Made by a program: the position numbers and the translations under genes. Positions 8,304 through 15,767 of a DNA stretch of 30,302 nucleotides are shown here, in pieces (within the stretch, counting starts at the first letter, position 1; the number at the start of each line of letters is the position of its first letter). The stretch covers positions 9,030-39,331 of the forward strand of contig DJNB01000168.1 of the NCBI GenBank assembly GCA_002435545.1, in the 5' to 3' direction. This stretch comes from Lachnoclostridium sp. UBA6475 (lineage in GTDB: Bacteria > Bacillota > Clostridia > Lachnospirales > Lachnospiraceae). The notes under the pieces are model-generated. The model did no database searches. It worked only from the letters and a program-made list of their open reading frames with translations, and was not told the origin of the DNA.

Positions 8304-8329
8304 ATGCAACATTATAGTAACAATTGTTG
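8304..8329 (-). repeat. right inverted repeat of the recombinase segment (candidate recombination site)
   Basis: This is the inverted copy of the repeat at 7571-7596: 20 bases exact (8304-8323) plus six with one mismatch (8324-8329). It lies 52 bases before the csrA start. Read on the minus strand it contains TATAAT, which serves as the -10 box of a recombinase promoter (see 8311-8339). Confidence 0.8.
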
Positions 8330-8339
8330 TGACTGGCAA
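8311..8339 (-). promoter_or_regulatory. recombinase promoter straddling the edge of the invertible segment
   Basis: On the minus strand, TTGCCA (8334-8339) and a perfect TATAAT (8311-8316) are exactly 17 bases apart and point at the recombinase gene. The -10 box is inside the right repeat and the -35 box is outside it. At the left repeat the same TATAAT (7584-7589, plus strand) would have AGAAAA in the -35 position, so inversion should weaken recombinase transcription. Two small hairpins, CTGGAT/ATCCAG (8276-8292) and AAGTGC/GCACTT (about 8247-8263), lie in the leader. Confidence 0.65.
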
Positions 8340-8381
8340 ATTTTTCTAGTTCCAGCAAAGAAACAGAGGGAGGTGGCAAGG

Positions 8382-8624
8382 ATGCTGCGACTCACACTCA
8401 GCACAGAAGAATATCTGATGCTTGGCGATGACATCAAGATTGTATTCCTGGGAGGAAGCAACAATCATCTTCGAATTATGGTAGATGCCCCAAAAGAGGT
8501 TGACATTGTTCGAAGTAAAGTGCTCGAAAAGGCACATCCGGAGATCCGGGAAAAACGGCCTCAATATTATGCCGAACCGGAACTTCCGGAACGCTATCGC
8601 AAGAAAAAGGGCGAAGCAAAATAA
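8382..8624 (+). CDS. csrA: divergent CsrA-type carbon storage regulator / RNA-binding protein
   Basis: CsrA is a small dimeric protein that binds GGA motifs in mRNA leaders and blocks translation; in Bacillus it represses flagellin synthesis and is antagonised by FliW. The 80-residue protein keeps the family frame: MLRLTLSTEEYLMLGDDIKI and then HLRIMVDAPKEVDIVR with R44. Two residues known to matter for RNA binding in E. coli CsrA, R6 and R7, are L6 and S7 here, while an arginine appears at position 3. The C-terminal tail of about 30 residues (ELPERYRKKKGEAK end) is longer than usual. The ATG has a GGGAGG site upstream; a longer open frame from 8208 overlaps the recombinase leader and shows no similarity. 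It sits just upstream of a flagellin gene with CsrA-like leader sites. Confidence 0.85.
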   Translation: MLRLTLSTEEYLMLGDDIKIVFLGGSNNHLRIMVDAPKEVDIVRSKVLEKAHPEIREKRPQYYAEPELPERYRKKKGEAK

Positions 8625-8728
8625 TTCGATAATAATCGGTGTAAGTGCTGACCGACGGGCCCAAGGCTGGCACCGGCGCCGGATATTATAAATAAAGTAA
8701 CTATTCAGGATCAATGTATGAAATTCTA

Positions 8729-8779
8729 CCCAAACGGATTTGGGAAGAACATAAGCCGCAAGGCGTAAAACAAGGAGGT
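8729..8779 (+). promoter_or_regulatory. CsrA-type binding sites in the flagellin leader
   Basis: CCCAAA (8729-8734) and TTTGGG (8739-8744) form a stem that presents CGGA in the loop, so the ANGGA motif (ACGGA) sits at the hairpin tip as in high-affinity CsrA sites. A second match, AAGGA (8772-8776), overlaps the ribosome binding site AAGGAGG. The pair matches the two-site layout of the Bacillus hag leader. A GCC-GCAA-GGC mini-hairpin lies between them (8755-8764). Confidence 0.6.
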
Positions 8780-8786
8780 AATTATT

Positions 8787-9977
8787 ATGATAGTACAACA
8801 CAACATTACATCAATGAATGCCAACAGACAGTTGGGAATCGTAGGAAACAACCTTTCTAAAGCGACTGAGAAACTTTCCAGTGGATACAAGATCAATCGT
8901 GCCGCTGACGATGCAGCAGGACTTGCTATTTCTGAGAAAATGCGTGCACAGGTTCGTGGTTTGAACCGTGCTTCTGACAACGCACAGGATGGTATCTCTT
9001 TGATCCAGACAGCGGAAGGTGCGATGGATCAGCAGCATGCAATCTTGCAGAGAACCCGCGAACTTTTGGTTCAGGCTTCTAACTCCGGTGTGTTGGATGC
9101 AACAGCTGAGAATGATTTCCAGAAGATTCAGGATGAGATTGATACTTTAAAAGATGAATATGAGAGAATCAATACAGATACCGAGTTTAACCGTAAGAAA
9201 TTGTTGGATGGTTCTTATAGTAATCAATACTTGCAGTTGGGAGCTAATAATAGTCAGGGTATTAATGTTAGCATCAATACGACTGCTTGGGATACTAATC
9301 TTTACTTAACTAAAGATACAACAGACCCAGATGATATTGATAATGGTATTCAGGGTGGAAAACAGTATAATACAAGTATTTTTACGCTCGGAAAGACTAC
9401 AACAACATCAACAAAGGATGTCAACGGAGTAACATTTACTGAAAATGAAGATGGTGACTTTGTAAATGCAGATGGTGACAAATTAGATGATTTGGTAGGT
9501 AAATTAACAGCTTTTACAGATAAAGATGATGCCGCTCAACTTAGTGCTGCAAACGATGCTGCAACAAAGCTGGGAATTACTACACCATATACAGGTGACG
9601 ATGACGGTGTGGCTAAAGCAGCGGCAGATGCTGGAACCATTACAGCAATTACAGCAACCACAGCAACAACAACCACAGCAACAGCTGTAGATGGTAAAGC
9701 AATCTCCGGTCTTCTTGACAACGTAGACACTATGATCAAGAGTGTTACGACAGAACGTTCCAAACTTGGTGCTGTTCAAAACCGTCTTGAGTATACTGTA
9801 AAGGTTGATGACAACACATCTGAGAACCTGCAGTCCGCTGAATCTCGTATCCGTGATACTGATATGGCAGATGAGATGACAAGATTCTCGAAAGAGAGCA
9901 TCTTGCAGCAGGCAGCTACTTCCATGCTTGCTCAGGCAAATCAGGCAAACCAGGGAGTTCTTTCCTTATTGCAGTAA
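8787..9977 (+). CDS. fliC: flagellin (major filament protein)
   Basis: This is a complete 396-residue flagellin. The N-terminal D0/D1 domain begins MIVQHNITSMNANRQLGIV and continues through KLSSGYKINRAADDAAGLAISEKM and RASDNAQDGISLIQTAEGAM. The conserved C-terminal helix has SKLGAVQNRLEYTVK, SRIRDTDMADEMTRFSK and ends with QGVLSLLQ. The middle (about 180-300) is the surface-exposed variable part; it is rich in Thr, Ala and Asp and contains a low-complexity TATTATTTTATA stretch. There is no cysteine. The start has AAGGAGG at the right distance. csrA lies just upstream, and the leader carries CsrA-type sites, so translation is probably controlled post-transcriptionally. A strong terminator follows. 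Confidence 0.97.
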   Translation: MIVQHNITSMNANRQLGIVGNNLSKATEKLSSGYKINRAADDAAGLAISEKMRAQVRGLNRASDNAQDGISLIQTAEGAMDQQHAILQRTRELLVQASNSGVLDATAENDFQKIQDEIDTLKDEYERINTDTEFNRKKLLDGSYSNQYLQLGANNSQGINVSINTTAWDTNLYLTKDTTDPDDIDNGIQGGKQYNTSIFTLGKTTTTSTKDVNGVTFTENEDGDFVNADGDKLDDLVGKLTAFTDKDDAAQLSAANDAATKLGITTPYTGDDDGVAKAAADAGTITAITATTATTTTATAVDGKAISGLLDNVDTMIKSVTTERSKLGAVQNRLEYTVKVDDNTSENLQSAESRIRDTDMADEMTRFSKESILQQAATSMLAQANQANQGVLSLLQ

Positions 9978-10036
9978 TTTGCATAATTCCATTCAATTTG
10001 CTTAAAGCGATTTGATGTAAAGTATATGTACAAAAC

Positions 10037-10083
10037 AAAAGAGTCATTGCTTATCAATGTTAGTTAGCAATGGCTCTTTTTGT
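10037..10083 (+). terminator. bidirectional terminator after flagellin
   Basis: AAAAGAGTCATTGCT (10037-10051) pairs with AGCAATGGCTCTTTT (10066-10080) with one mismatch, followed by more T. The minus strand also ends in T-runs, so it can serve the convergent transposase remnant. Confidence 0.85.
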
Positions 10084-10097
10084 AAAGAAATATATTA

Positions 10098-10511
10098 TTA
10101 GCTGTGTTGTTCTTTTTGCAATTTCTCAATCAAGGCGTAAGCTTTCTTGAGTTCATCGCTCTGATCCTGGATGGTATCCTCTTTCAGTTTCAACTCATCG
10201 CTCTGGCTCTGGATGGTGTCTTCTTTCAGTTTTAGTTCATTGTCCTTTTCCTGAATGATCTCTCTTGCTTCATCCAAATCCTTCTGCATTTCATCAACCA
10301 TATATTCCGCAGTATTATGATCCATCTCGGCTAATTCCTTAGAAAACATATCCATCACCCTTTCTGTGTTTTGACAGAGACGGAAGATATCTTCATACAT
10401 TTCCTTAAAAATTGGAAATTTTTGGATGAGATCATAGATCTGCTCCGGATCGTCTGTGCTTAAAAAGGTAAGCCAGGCCTCCAACTCTGTCTGGATAGTT
10501 TTATTTTCCAT
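10098..10511 (-). pseudogene. C-terminal remnant of a PD-(D/E)XK (Rpn-type) transposase-nuclease
   Basis: The 137-residue product matches what I know as the C-terminal third of Lachnospiraceae PD-(D/E)XK nuclease family transposases: LEAWLTFLSTDDPEQIYDLIQ, then FKEMYEDIFRLCQNTERVMDMFSKEL, then a coiled-coil tail. The nuclease core that normally precedes this is absent, and the frame upstream of the ATG codes for nothing recognisable before a stop. The tail (about residues 88-125) holds a 14-residue repeat (DELKLKEDTIQxQS) encoded by imperfect 42-base tandem repeats. I read it as a decayed mobile-element gene; expression as a small coiled-coil protein cannot be excluded. No good ribosome binding site is visible. 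Confidence 0.65.
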
Positions 10512-10576
10512 GGTTTTATGGAAAATGTCAAGGGGAAGTTTGGCATATTTAGGGGATTGTACAAAATATTTACAAC

Positions 10577-10611
10577 AGAAAAATTCCCCACCGGCAATGC
10601 AGATGAGGAAT
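10577..10611 (-). terminator. terminator of the sigma/anti-sigma operon
   Basis: On the minus strand ATTCCTCAT pairs with GTGGGGAAT (nine pairs including two G-U) and is followed by TTTTTC. It lies 40 bases after the stop codon of the anti-sigma-like gene. Confidence 0.65.
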
Positions 10612-10650
10612 CTTTTATGATGTTATGGAAACAGGTTTTTCAATACACCG

Positions 10651-12093
10651 TCACGGAGATGCTGTGTTGATTTTTTCCGGTTCCCAGCCAAATGGTTTGT
10701 AATAGGTGATGTCCAGAGAGTTGGCGGTTACATATTTTTGCAGAGTCTTGCCGATCTCTTTGTGTAAGTTCTTCGAAGAGGAAATAAAGTCAGAAACTGC
10801 TTTTTCATCTCCATTAAATAAGGTCACCAGATCTTTTTGGTAAAAACTTCCATCTCTTGGGGAAACTGTTTTTTCTACCTGGTATTCTCCACGAACCTTT
10901 TTGAGGTACATGACTGCAGGGCCGCCTCCCATATTTGATTCGTATAATGTTTTGCCCGATAATTCAAAGGAAAACCAGTAAAAGCTGCCGAGGATTTTTA
11001 CCTTGCTGCCCTTTTTATCTACGGCTGCAATTTTTATGATCGGAATTGCGACGTCACCACCAGAGGTATCAACTGTATGGCTTTTTACACTAGAACCAAA
11101 ACAATAGCCTTCATATAGAGAAGGATTTTGGTAAAAACAGGAAATGACTGCCTGTTTAAGTTTAGACGCATTCTCTTCCCTGTATTGTGGCAGAACGGTC
11201 GTCTTTTTGGGGGATTCAACTGCCTGGATAGAAAGTGGCTCCTGCGTTATGGCACTGTTATTATGGTCTTTTTTATATAAAACAATGGAGTAACCGGTAT
11301 AGTTTTCATCCGGAATAAGGGCAAGGCAGATATCGAAAATATTATTTTTGTCCTTTTCCCAGATAAAAGAGTTTTCGCTGTATAAAACGCCTCGTTCAAG
11401 AAACAGGGTGCGGCAGTTTTTGTATTGTTCAAATGTATGGCTGTATCTTCCTTTATTTAACTTATTCCATGCTGTTTTAAGAGAAACGTCTGCCTTTTTG
11501 GATTCCGTTGGCAGAAGGGCAGTTATTTTCCCTGAAGTACCGCATTGGGAAAGGTCGTAACGATAATAATTTCCATATACTTTCTTATCCTTCTGGTTAT
11601 ATATCGTCAGGTTATTTCCAATTAATAGAAATTTTGTTTCAAGGGTATTGGCATTAAAATAGTTGCTTTCAATCGCCTGCAGGTCAATTGTGCCGGTAAC
11701 CTGCCGGCTTTTCCTGTCATAAATTACCAGTCCAAATGTTCCGGCAAAGATCACTCGTTTTTCAGAATATTCGATGATTTCCGGTGCATAAACAGAGTCA
11801 AGTGTCACATGAAAATCGGTCATATTGTTAATGATCTGTGAGCTTTTTTGATCTGTCTGCCAGAGTACCGACAGAGCGTTAATAAGTTTTCCGGCACTTA
11901 TTTTGTTGATTGTACAAAACAGACCTGCGGCTGCGATAAGGATAATCGCGGCTTTCATAAATCTTTGTTTGAGGTGGCTTTTTTTCGGTTTGTCTATTTG
12001 AACGGCAATCTGCTGCCATAGTAATTCTTTGTCCTGACCGGATAATTCTTTTCCGTCAAACATTTTTTTAAATTCATTCTTTTTCATATGCAA
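10651..12093 (-). CDS. membrane anti-sigma-like protein of an ECF system
   Basis: The 480-residue protein has a short cytoplasmic N-terminus (about 1-44), one membrane segment (about 45-66, AAIILIAAAGLFCTI) and a large outside domain of about 410 residues. It overlaps the end of the ECF sigma gene by ten bases, the usual sign of translational coupling to an anti-sigma factor. The cytoplasmic part would then bind and hold the sigma factor. I do not recognise the outside domain; stretches such as RVIFAGTFGLVIYDRKSRQVTGTID and LLIGNNLTIYNQKDKKVYG suggest a beta-propeller-like start. The signal is unknown. No classic zinc anti-sigma motif (HxxxCxxC) is visible. The role rests on gene order and topology. 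Confidence 0.72.
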   Translation of the reverse strand: MHMKKNEFKKMFDGKELSGQDKELLWQQIAVQIDKPKKSHLKQRFMKAAIILIAAAGLFCTINKISAGKLINALSVLWQTDQKSSQIINNMTDFHVTLDSVYAPEIIEYSEKRVIFAGTFGLVIYDRKSRQVTGTIDLQAIESNYFNANTLETKFLLIGNNLTIYNQKDKKVYGNYYRYDLSQCGTSGKITALLPTESKKADVSLKTAWNKLNKGRYSHTFEQYKNCRTLFLERGVLYSENSFIWEKDKNNIFDICLALIPDENYTGYSIVLYKKDHNNSAITQEPLSIQAVESPKKTTVLPQYREENASKLKQAVISCFYQNPSLYEGYCFGSSVKSHTVDTSGGDVAIPIIKIAAVDKKGSKVKILGSFYWFSFELSGKTLYESNMGGGPAVMYLKKVRGEYQVEKTVSPRDGSFYQKDLVTLFNGDEKAVSDFISSSKNLHKEIGKTLQKYVTANSLDITYYKPFGWEPEKINTASP

Positions 12094-12584
12094 TCGCTTT
12101 CTCCCTTCTCCAAAATTTTCTTTAATTTCTGTCTGGCGGCTGCCAGCCGGGATTGTATCGTGCTTTCTTTCCGCCCGGTCAGTTTGCTGATCTCGCGGAT
12201 GGAATACTCTTCATAATAATATAGATACAATACCTCTCTGTATTTTTCCGGCAAAGTTGTAATAACATCAAATAAGTTTTCGCCTGCGGTTTCCTGCGGA
12301 GATGATTTTTCAGCAAACTCCTTTGGTTCAAAGCGGACTCTTTTTTTGTGCCAGCTGCCTTTTAATATATCAAGACAATAATTTTTTGTTGTCCGGATAA
12401 GCCAGGCCTGCGTATGCTGTTCATTTTTGAAAGAGGGTTTCTTTTCCCATAATTTTAGAAAAATATCCTGCAGGCCGTCTTTTGCGTCGCTTTCGTTTTT
12501 TAGATACAATAGGCAGAGACGGTATACCAGATCACTGTATTTTTCATATGTACGATGAAAGCTCTCTTTTGTCCACACATACAT
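12084..12584 (-). CDS. ECF-type RNA polymerase sigma factor
   Basis: This 166-residue sigma-70 family protein has only regions 2 and 4. Region 2 (about 8-75) includes YSDLVYRLCLLYLKNESDAKDGLQDIFLKLW and AWLIRTTKNYCLDILK. Region 4 (about 105-160) includes LPEKYREVLYLYYYEEYSIREIS and the helix-turn-helix GRKESTIQSRLAAARQKLKKIL. A GGAGAAG site precedes the ATG. The membrane protein that follows, with a ten-base overlap, is the likely regulator. The upstream region has TTACAA and related AT-rich sequences that could be an autoregulated promoter, but I cannot assign it. Targets are unknown; the neighbouring beta-xylosidase is divergent but has its own sigma-A-type promoter. Confidence 0.93.
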   Translation of the reverse strand: MYVWTKESFHRTYEKYSDLVYRLCLLYLKNESDAKDGLQDIFLKLWEKKPSFKNEQHTQAWLIRTTKNYCLDILKGSWHKKRVRFEPKEFAEKSSPQETAGENLFDVITTLPEKYREVLYLYYYEEYSIREISKLTGRKESTIQSRLAAARQKLKKILEKGESDCI

Positions 12585-12670
12585 TTTCGGTGCTTCTCCT
12601 TTCTTTTGATTTCATTTTATATACGATTTACAACCATATAATATCCAATTGTAACAAAAAATTTTTCCCA

Positions 12671-12699
12671 TTGCAAAACACCCCATTTTCCTGTATGAT
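12671..12699 (+). promoter_or_regulatory. promoter of the cytoplasmic GH43 gene
   Basis: TTGCAA (12671-12676) and TATGAT (12694-12699) are 17 bases apart, 33 bases before the ATG, which has a strong AAGGAGG site. It is the same pattern as the secreted GH43 promoter (-10 TATGAT). Confidence 0.65.
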
Positions 12700-12732
12700 A
12701 GAGATAGATTAACAGTAAGGAGGCACACATTT

Positions 12733-14355
12733 ATGTTGCAGATTAAGAATCCGGTTTTACCGGGATTTAATGCAGATCCATCCATTATCCGTGTGGATGA
12801 TACATATTACATTGCGAACTCTACGTTTGAGTGGTTTCCGGGAGTTCGTCTGCACGAGTCAAAAGATTTAGTACATTGGAATCTTCTTCCATCCGCATTG
12901 TCCACGACGACATTGCTTGATATGAAGGGAAATCCGTCATCGGGAGGTATCTGGGCACCGGATCTTTCCTATGCAGATGGAAAATTCTGGCTGATTTATA
13001 CGGATGTGAAAGTAACCGAAGGACCATTCAAAGATATGATCAATTATCTCACGACGGCAGAAGATATCCGCGGACCGTGGTCGAATCCGATCCGTGTGAA
13101 TGGTGTGGGATTTGATGCGTCTTTGTTCCATGATGATGACGGACGCAAATACCTCGTTCAGCAGACATGGGATCACCGTGAATACCACCATGCATTTGAT
13201 GGTATTACCGTTACAGAATTTGACACAGAGACGATGAAATTAAAACCGGAGACAGCGCGTACGATCTACGCCGGAACGGATGTCAAATTGGTTGAGGGAC
13301 CGCATTTGTATAAGATCAACGGATATTATTATCTGTTTGCTGCACAGGGCGGAACCGTCTGGACACATCAGGAAGTAGTAGCCCGTTCGAAGACCTTGGA
13401 TGCGCTGAGTTTTGAGACAGAGCCGGGCGATCCGTTTATTACAAACTTTGATACGCCGGAACTTGAGATCCAGAAGCAGGGACATGGTGCTCTCGTAGAG
13501 ACTCCCGGCGGTGAGTGGTATTATGCAAGTTTGTGTGGAAGACCGTGGAACCATGAAAATGAATCCTCGATCGACCCACGCGGCTGGTGTCCGCTTGGCC
13601 GTGAGACGGCAATTCAGAAAGTATACTGGGATGAAGAAGGCTGGCCTCGTATCGAGGGCGGACATGGTGGAAAAGTGCTTGTGGATGCGCCGAAAGATGC
13701 AATCCTGACAGAAGCACCGGCAGATCATTCGATGCATGATGAATTTGACACACCAAAACTTCATGACGAGTGGAATACCCTCCGTGTACCATTTACCGAG
13801 GAAATGGGTACGACAGGAGACGGCAAGCTGACATTGGTCGGAAAAGGATCCCTCAGCAATAAACATGAGCTTTCGTTGGTGGCAAAACGCTGGCAGGCAT
13901 TTAACTTTGATGCCGAAGTGAAAGTGAAATTTGATCCGTTCAACTATCAGCAGATGGCTGGATTGACAAATTTTTACAATGATAAACACTGGTCATTCGC
14001 TTTCGTTACGTGGAATGAGAAAAATGGCCGCGTGATCGAAGTGGCAGAGTGCAACCGTGGCGGATATCGTTCATTCCTCCGCGACGATGCGATTCCGGTA
14101 CCGGATGATGTTGAATTTGTATGGCTTCGCACAAAAGTAAGAAAACAGTCTTACAGCTACGAGTATTCCTTTGACGGAAAGAACTATACAGAGATTCCGG
14201 GCACACTGGATGCCGCTGTATTGTCCGATGATTACGTACTCCAGTCATACGGTGGATTCTTTACCGGAGCATTTGTCGGTATGGCATGTGTGGACTACTC
14301 CGGATACGATCAGACAGCAGAATTCCGCAGTTTTGACTATAAAGAACTGGATTAA
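12733..14355 (+). CDS. xynB: cytoplasmic GH43 beta-xylosidase (GH43 with C-terminal beta-sandwich)
   Basis: The 540-residue protein has no signal peptide and matches the two-domain GH43 beta-1,4-xylosidases that hydrolyse imported xylo-oligosaccharides to xylose. The catalytic propeller opens with NPVLPGFNADPSIIRVDDTYYIANSTFEWFPG. The acids are D15 (NADPS, base), D128 (GFDASLF, pKa modulator) and E188 (VEGPHLYK, acid). The C-terminal beta-sandwich (about 335-540) contains LCGRPWNHE just before it and closes the active site in known structures. Some relatives also release arabinose. Its stop codon overlaps that of the convergent YesL-like gene by two bases, and the ABC-transporter operon behind that gene probably supplies its substrate. 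Confidence 0.95.
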   Translation: MLQIKNPVLPGFNADPSIIRVDDTYYIANSTFEWFPGVRLHESKDLVHWNLLPSALSTTTLLDMKGNPSSGGIWAPDLSYADGKFWLIYTDVKVTEGPFKDMINYLTTAEDIRGPWSNPIRVNGVGFDASLFHDDDGRKYLVQQTWDHREYHHAFDGITVTEFDTETMKLKPETARTIYAGTDVKLVEGPHLYKINGYYYLFAAQGGTVWTHQEVVARSKTLDALSFETEPGDPFITNFDTPELEIQKQGHGALVETPGGEWYYASLCGRPWNHENESSIDPRGWCPLGRETAIQKVYWDEEGWPRIEGGHGGKVLVDAPKDAILTEAPADHSMHDEFDTPKLHDEWNTLRVPFTEEMGTTGDGKLTLVGKGSLSNKHELSLVAKRWQAFNFDAEVKVKFDPFNYQQMAGLTNFYNDKHWSFAFVTWNEKNGRVIEVAECNRGGYRSFLRDDAIPVPDDVEFVWLRTKVRKQSYSYEYSFDGKNYTEIPGTLDAAVLSDDYVLQSYGGFFTGAFVGMACVDYSGYDQTAEFRSFDYKELD

Positions 14356-14948
14356 TCAATAGCAAGAGCCTTTTTTAAACCAGGCTCGATCAGATGGCTG
14401 GCGATGCCGCAGAGGATTCCGGGAAAAAGGACGAAAAGTCCGGGAACCGGGAAGACGATGAGGCAGGCGCCGGCCATTGTAAATAATAGGATGAAAGTTT
14501 CTTTGATGTGATCTGCCATCAGGCGCACGGAGAGCAGAAGAACTGCCGGAAATGAAGCGCGCAGGTGTGAGATCACGGCAAAGATATAATTGGCGAGAAC
14601 CCAGAGGACGAGGCAGATTACCATCCATAAAAAGGGCGGTAAAAGATTGCCGTTTTTTCCGGTAAAGACCTGGGAAAGATCTACAGCCATCGCGGCACCG
14701 TAACAAAGAAACAGGATCGTTGGTGCAAGAGACTGGAAAAAATTGGATTTGAATGCCGAGAAATATTCCCGGCAGATGTGAGCGGAAGTTTGTGTGTGAC
14801 CGCGCGAGATACAGTGATAAAGCGCCGTCAAAGAAGCCCCTGAAGTGATAAGAGGGATACTCGTAAATAAAAATAAAAAGCCAAGCACGATCAACTGACA
14901 TGCAGTAGTCAGCCAGTCGTACAATCTGTTTTCAAGTAATGATTTCAT
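14352..14948 (-). CDS. YesL-like DUF624 membrane protein
   Basis: The 198-residue protein has about five hydrophobic segments and the pattern of the DUF624/YesL family: MKSLLENRLYDWLTTACQLIVLGFLF and the Gly/Ser-rich TSIPLITSGASLTALYHC. The family is found next to sugar ABC transporters and YesM/YesN two-component genes; its biochemical role is not known. Here it closes such an operon, 42 bases after the response regulator, with a GGGGAGG ribosome binding site. It may assist the transporter or the sensor, but that is inference. Confidence 0.88.
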   Translation of the reverse strand: MKSLLENRLYDWLTTACQLIVLGFLFLFTSIPLITSGASLTALYHCISRGHTQTSAHICREYFSAFKSNFFQSLAPTILFLCYGAAMAVDLSQVFTGKNGNLLPPFLWMVICLVLWVLANYIFAVISHLRASFPAVLLLSVRLMADHIKETFILLFTMAGACLIVFPVPGLFVLFPGILCGIASHLIEPGLKKALAID

Positions 14949-14990
14949 AGAAACCTCCCCAAATAAATGATAAATTAAGCGGATTTCCGG

Positions 14991-15731
14991 TTAGGTGGAC
15001 GGCTGCAGTTTGAGCAGCTCGGAATACGAACTTCCGGTATATTTTTTAAAACATTTGCCAAAATAATTCGGATCCGGGATGCCGACTTCTTTTGCCGTCA
15101 TATACATAAGCATCCGCGATTCCAGACATTTTTTGGCCTTTTCCATGCGGCAGGCAGTGATATAATCTGAGATATTCCGGCCGCAGTCAGCTTTAAAACG
15201 GCGGCTCAGGTAACTCGGATTGTAGCCGAATTTCTGCGCGATCGCGGTGAGATTTAAAGCGGAATCCGGATAGTGGTTATCAATATACTGCTTGACGCGT
15301 TCCATATCCGAAGGGACATCCTGCAGGACGGGCTGTTCCGGTACGGCGGCAGGCAGGGCATCCAGTTCGCGGATTGCCTTTTGGCAGGCTTCACGGATGT
15401 CTGTGCGGACGATCGGTTTTAAAAGATAATCCGTGATCCCAAGCCCGATGCACTGTTTTGCATACTCAAATTCATCAAAGGCGGTCAGGATAATGATCTT
15501 CATCTGCCGATACCGTTTTAACGCAATTTTGGAAAATTCGATGCCATCCATAAACGGCATACGAATGTCTACAAAAATAATGTCCGGACGAAGTTTATCG
15601 ATAATATTGATAGCTTCAATCCCGCTTGCTGCTTCGCCAACAACTTCCAGCCCCATTTCCTGCCAGTCGACCGATGCTTTTAAAAGATTGCGAAGCGCCT
15701 TTTCATCGTCGATGATCATAACACGATACAT
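14991..15731 (-). CDS. response regulator, receiver plus AraC-type DNA-binding domain (YesN type)
   Basis: The 246-residue protein has a receiver domain (about 1-120) with the acidic pocket D8/D9, phosphorylation site D55 (IIFVDIRMPFMDG), T84-like ILTAFDEFEYA and K106-region YLLKPI. After a short Pro-rich linker comes an AraC double helix-turn-helix (about 145-244): LNLTAIAQKFGYNPSYLSRRFKADCG and AKEVGIPDPNYFGKCFKKYTGSSYSEL. It would be phosphorylated by the kinase encoded 36 bases upstream. Likely targets are the operon promoter before the binding-protein gene and the nearby xylan genes. AAAGGAGAG precedes the ATG. Confidence 0.95.
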   Translation of the reverse strand: MYRVMIIDDEKALRNLLKASVDWQEMGLEVVGEAASGIEAINIIDKLRPDIIFVDIRMPFMDGIEFSKIALKRYRQMKIIILTAFDEFEYAKQCIGLGITDYLLKPIVRTDIREACQKAIRELDALPAAVPEQPVLQDVPSDMERVKQYIDNHYPDSALNLTAIAQKFGYNPSYLSRRFKADCGRNISDYITACRMEKAKKCLESRMLMYMTAKEVGIPDPNYFGKCFKKYTGSSYSELLKLQPST

Positions 15732-15767
15732 AAAAACTACACTCTCCTTTTATAACAAATCTACCTG

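Noticed and set aside
8208..8381. Longer csrA frame starting at 8208
   Set aside because: The extra 58 residues run through the right inverted repeat and recombinase leader and show no similarity; the ATG at 8382 has a strong ribosome binding site.
8625..8786. Sigma-28 promoter for the flagellin gene
   Set aside because: TTCGATAA (about 8625) and GCCGGATAT (about 8678) resemble the -10, but no TAAA box lies at the right distance, so no call is made.
13240..13989. Long minus-strand frame of 249 codons
   Set aside because: It lies wholly opposite the GH43 beta-xylosidase gene, has no ribosome binding site and no recognisable protein pattern.
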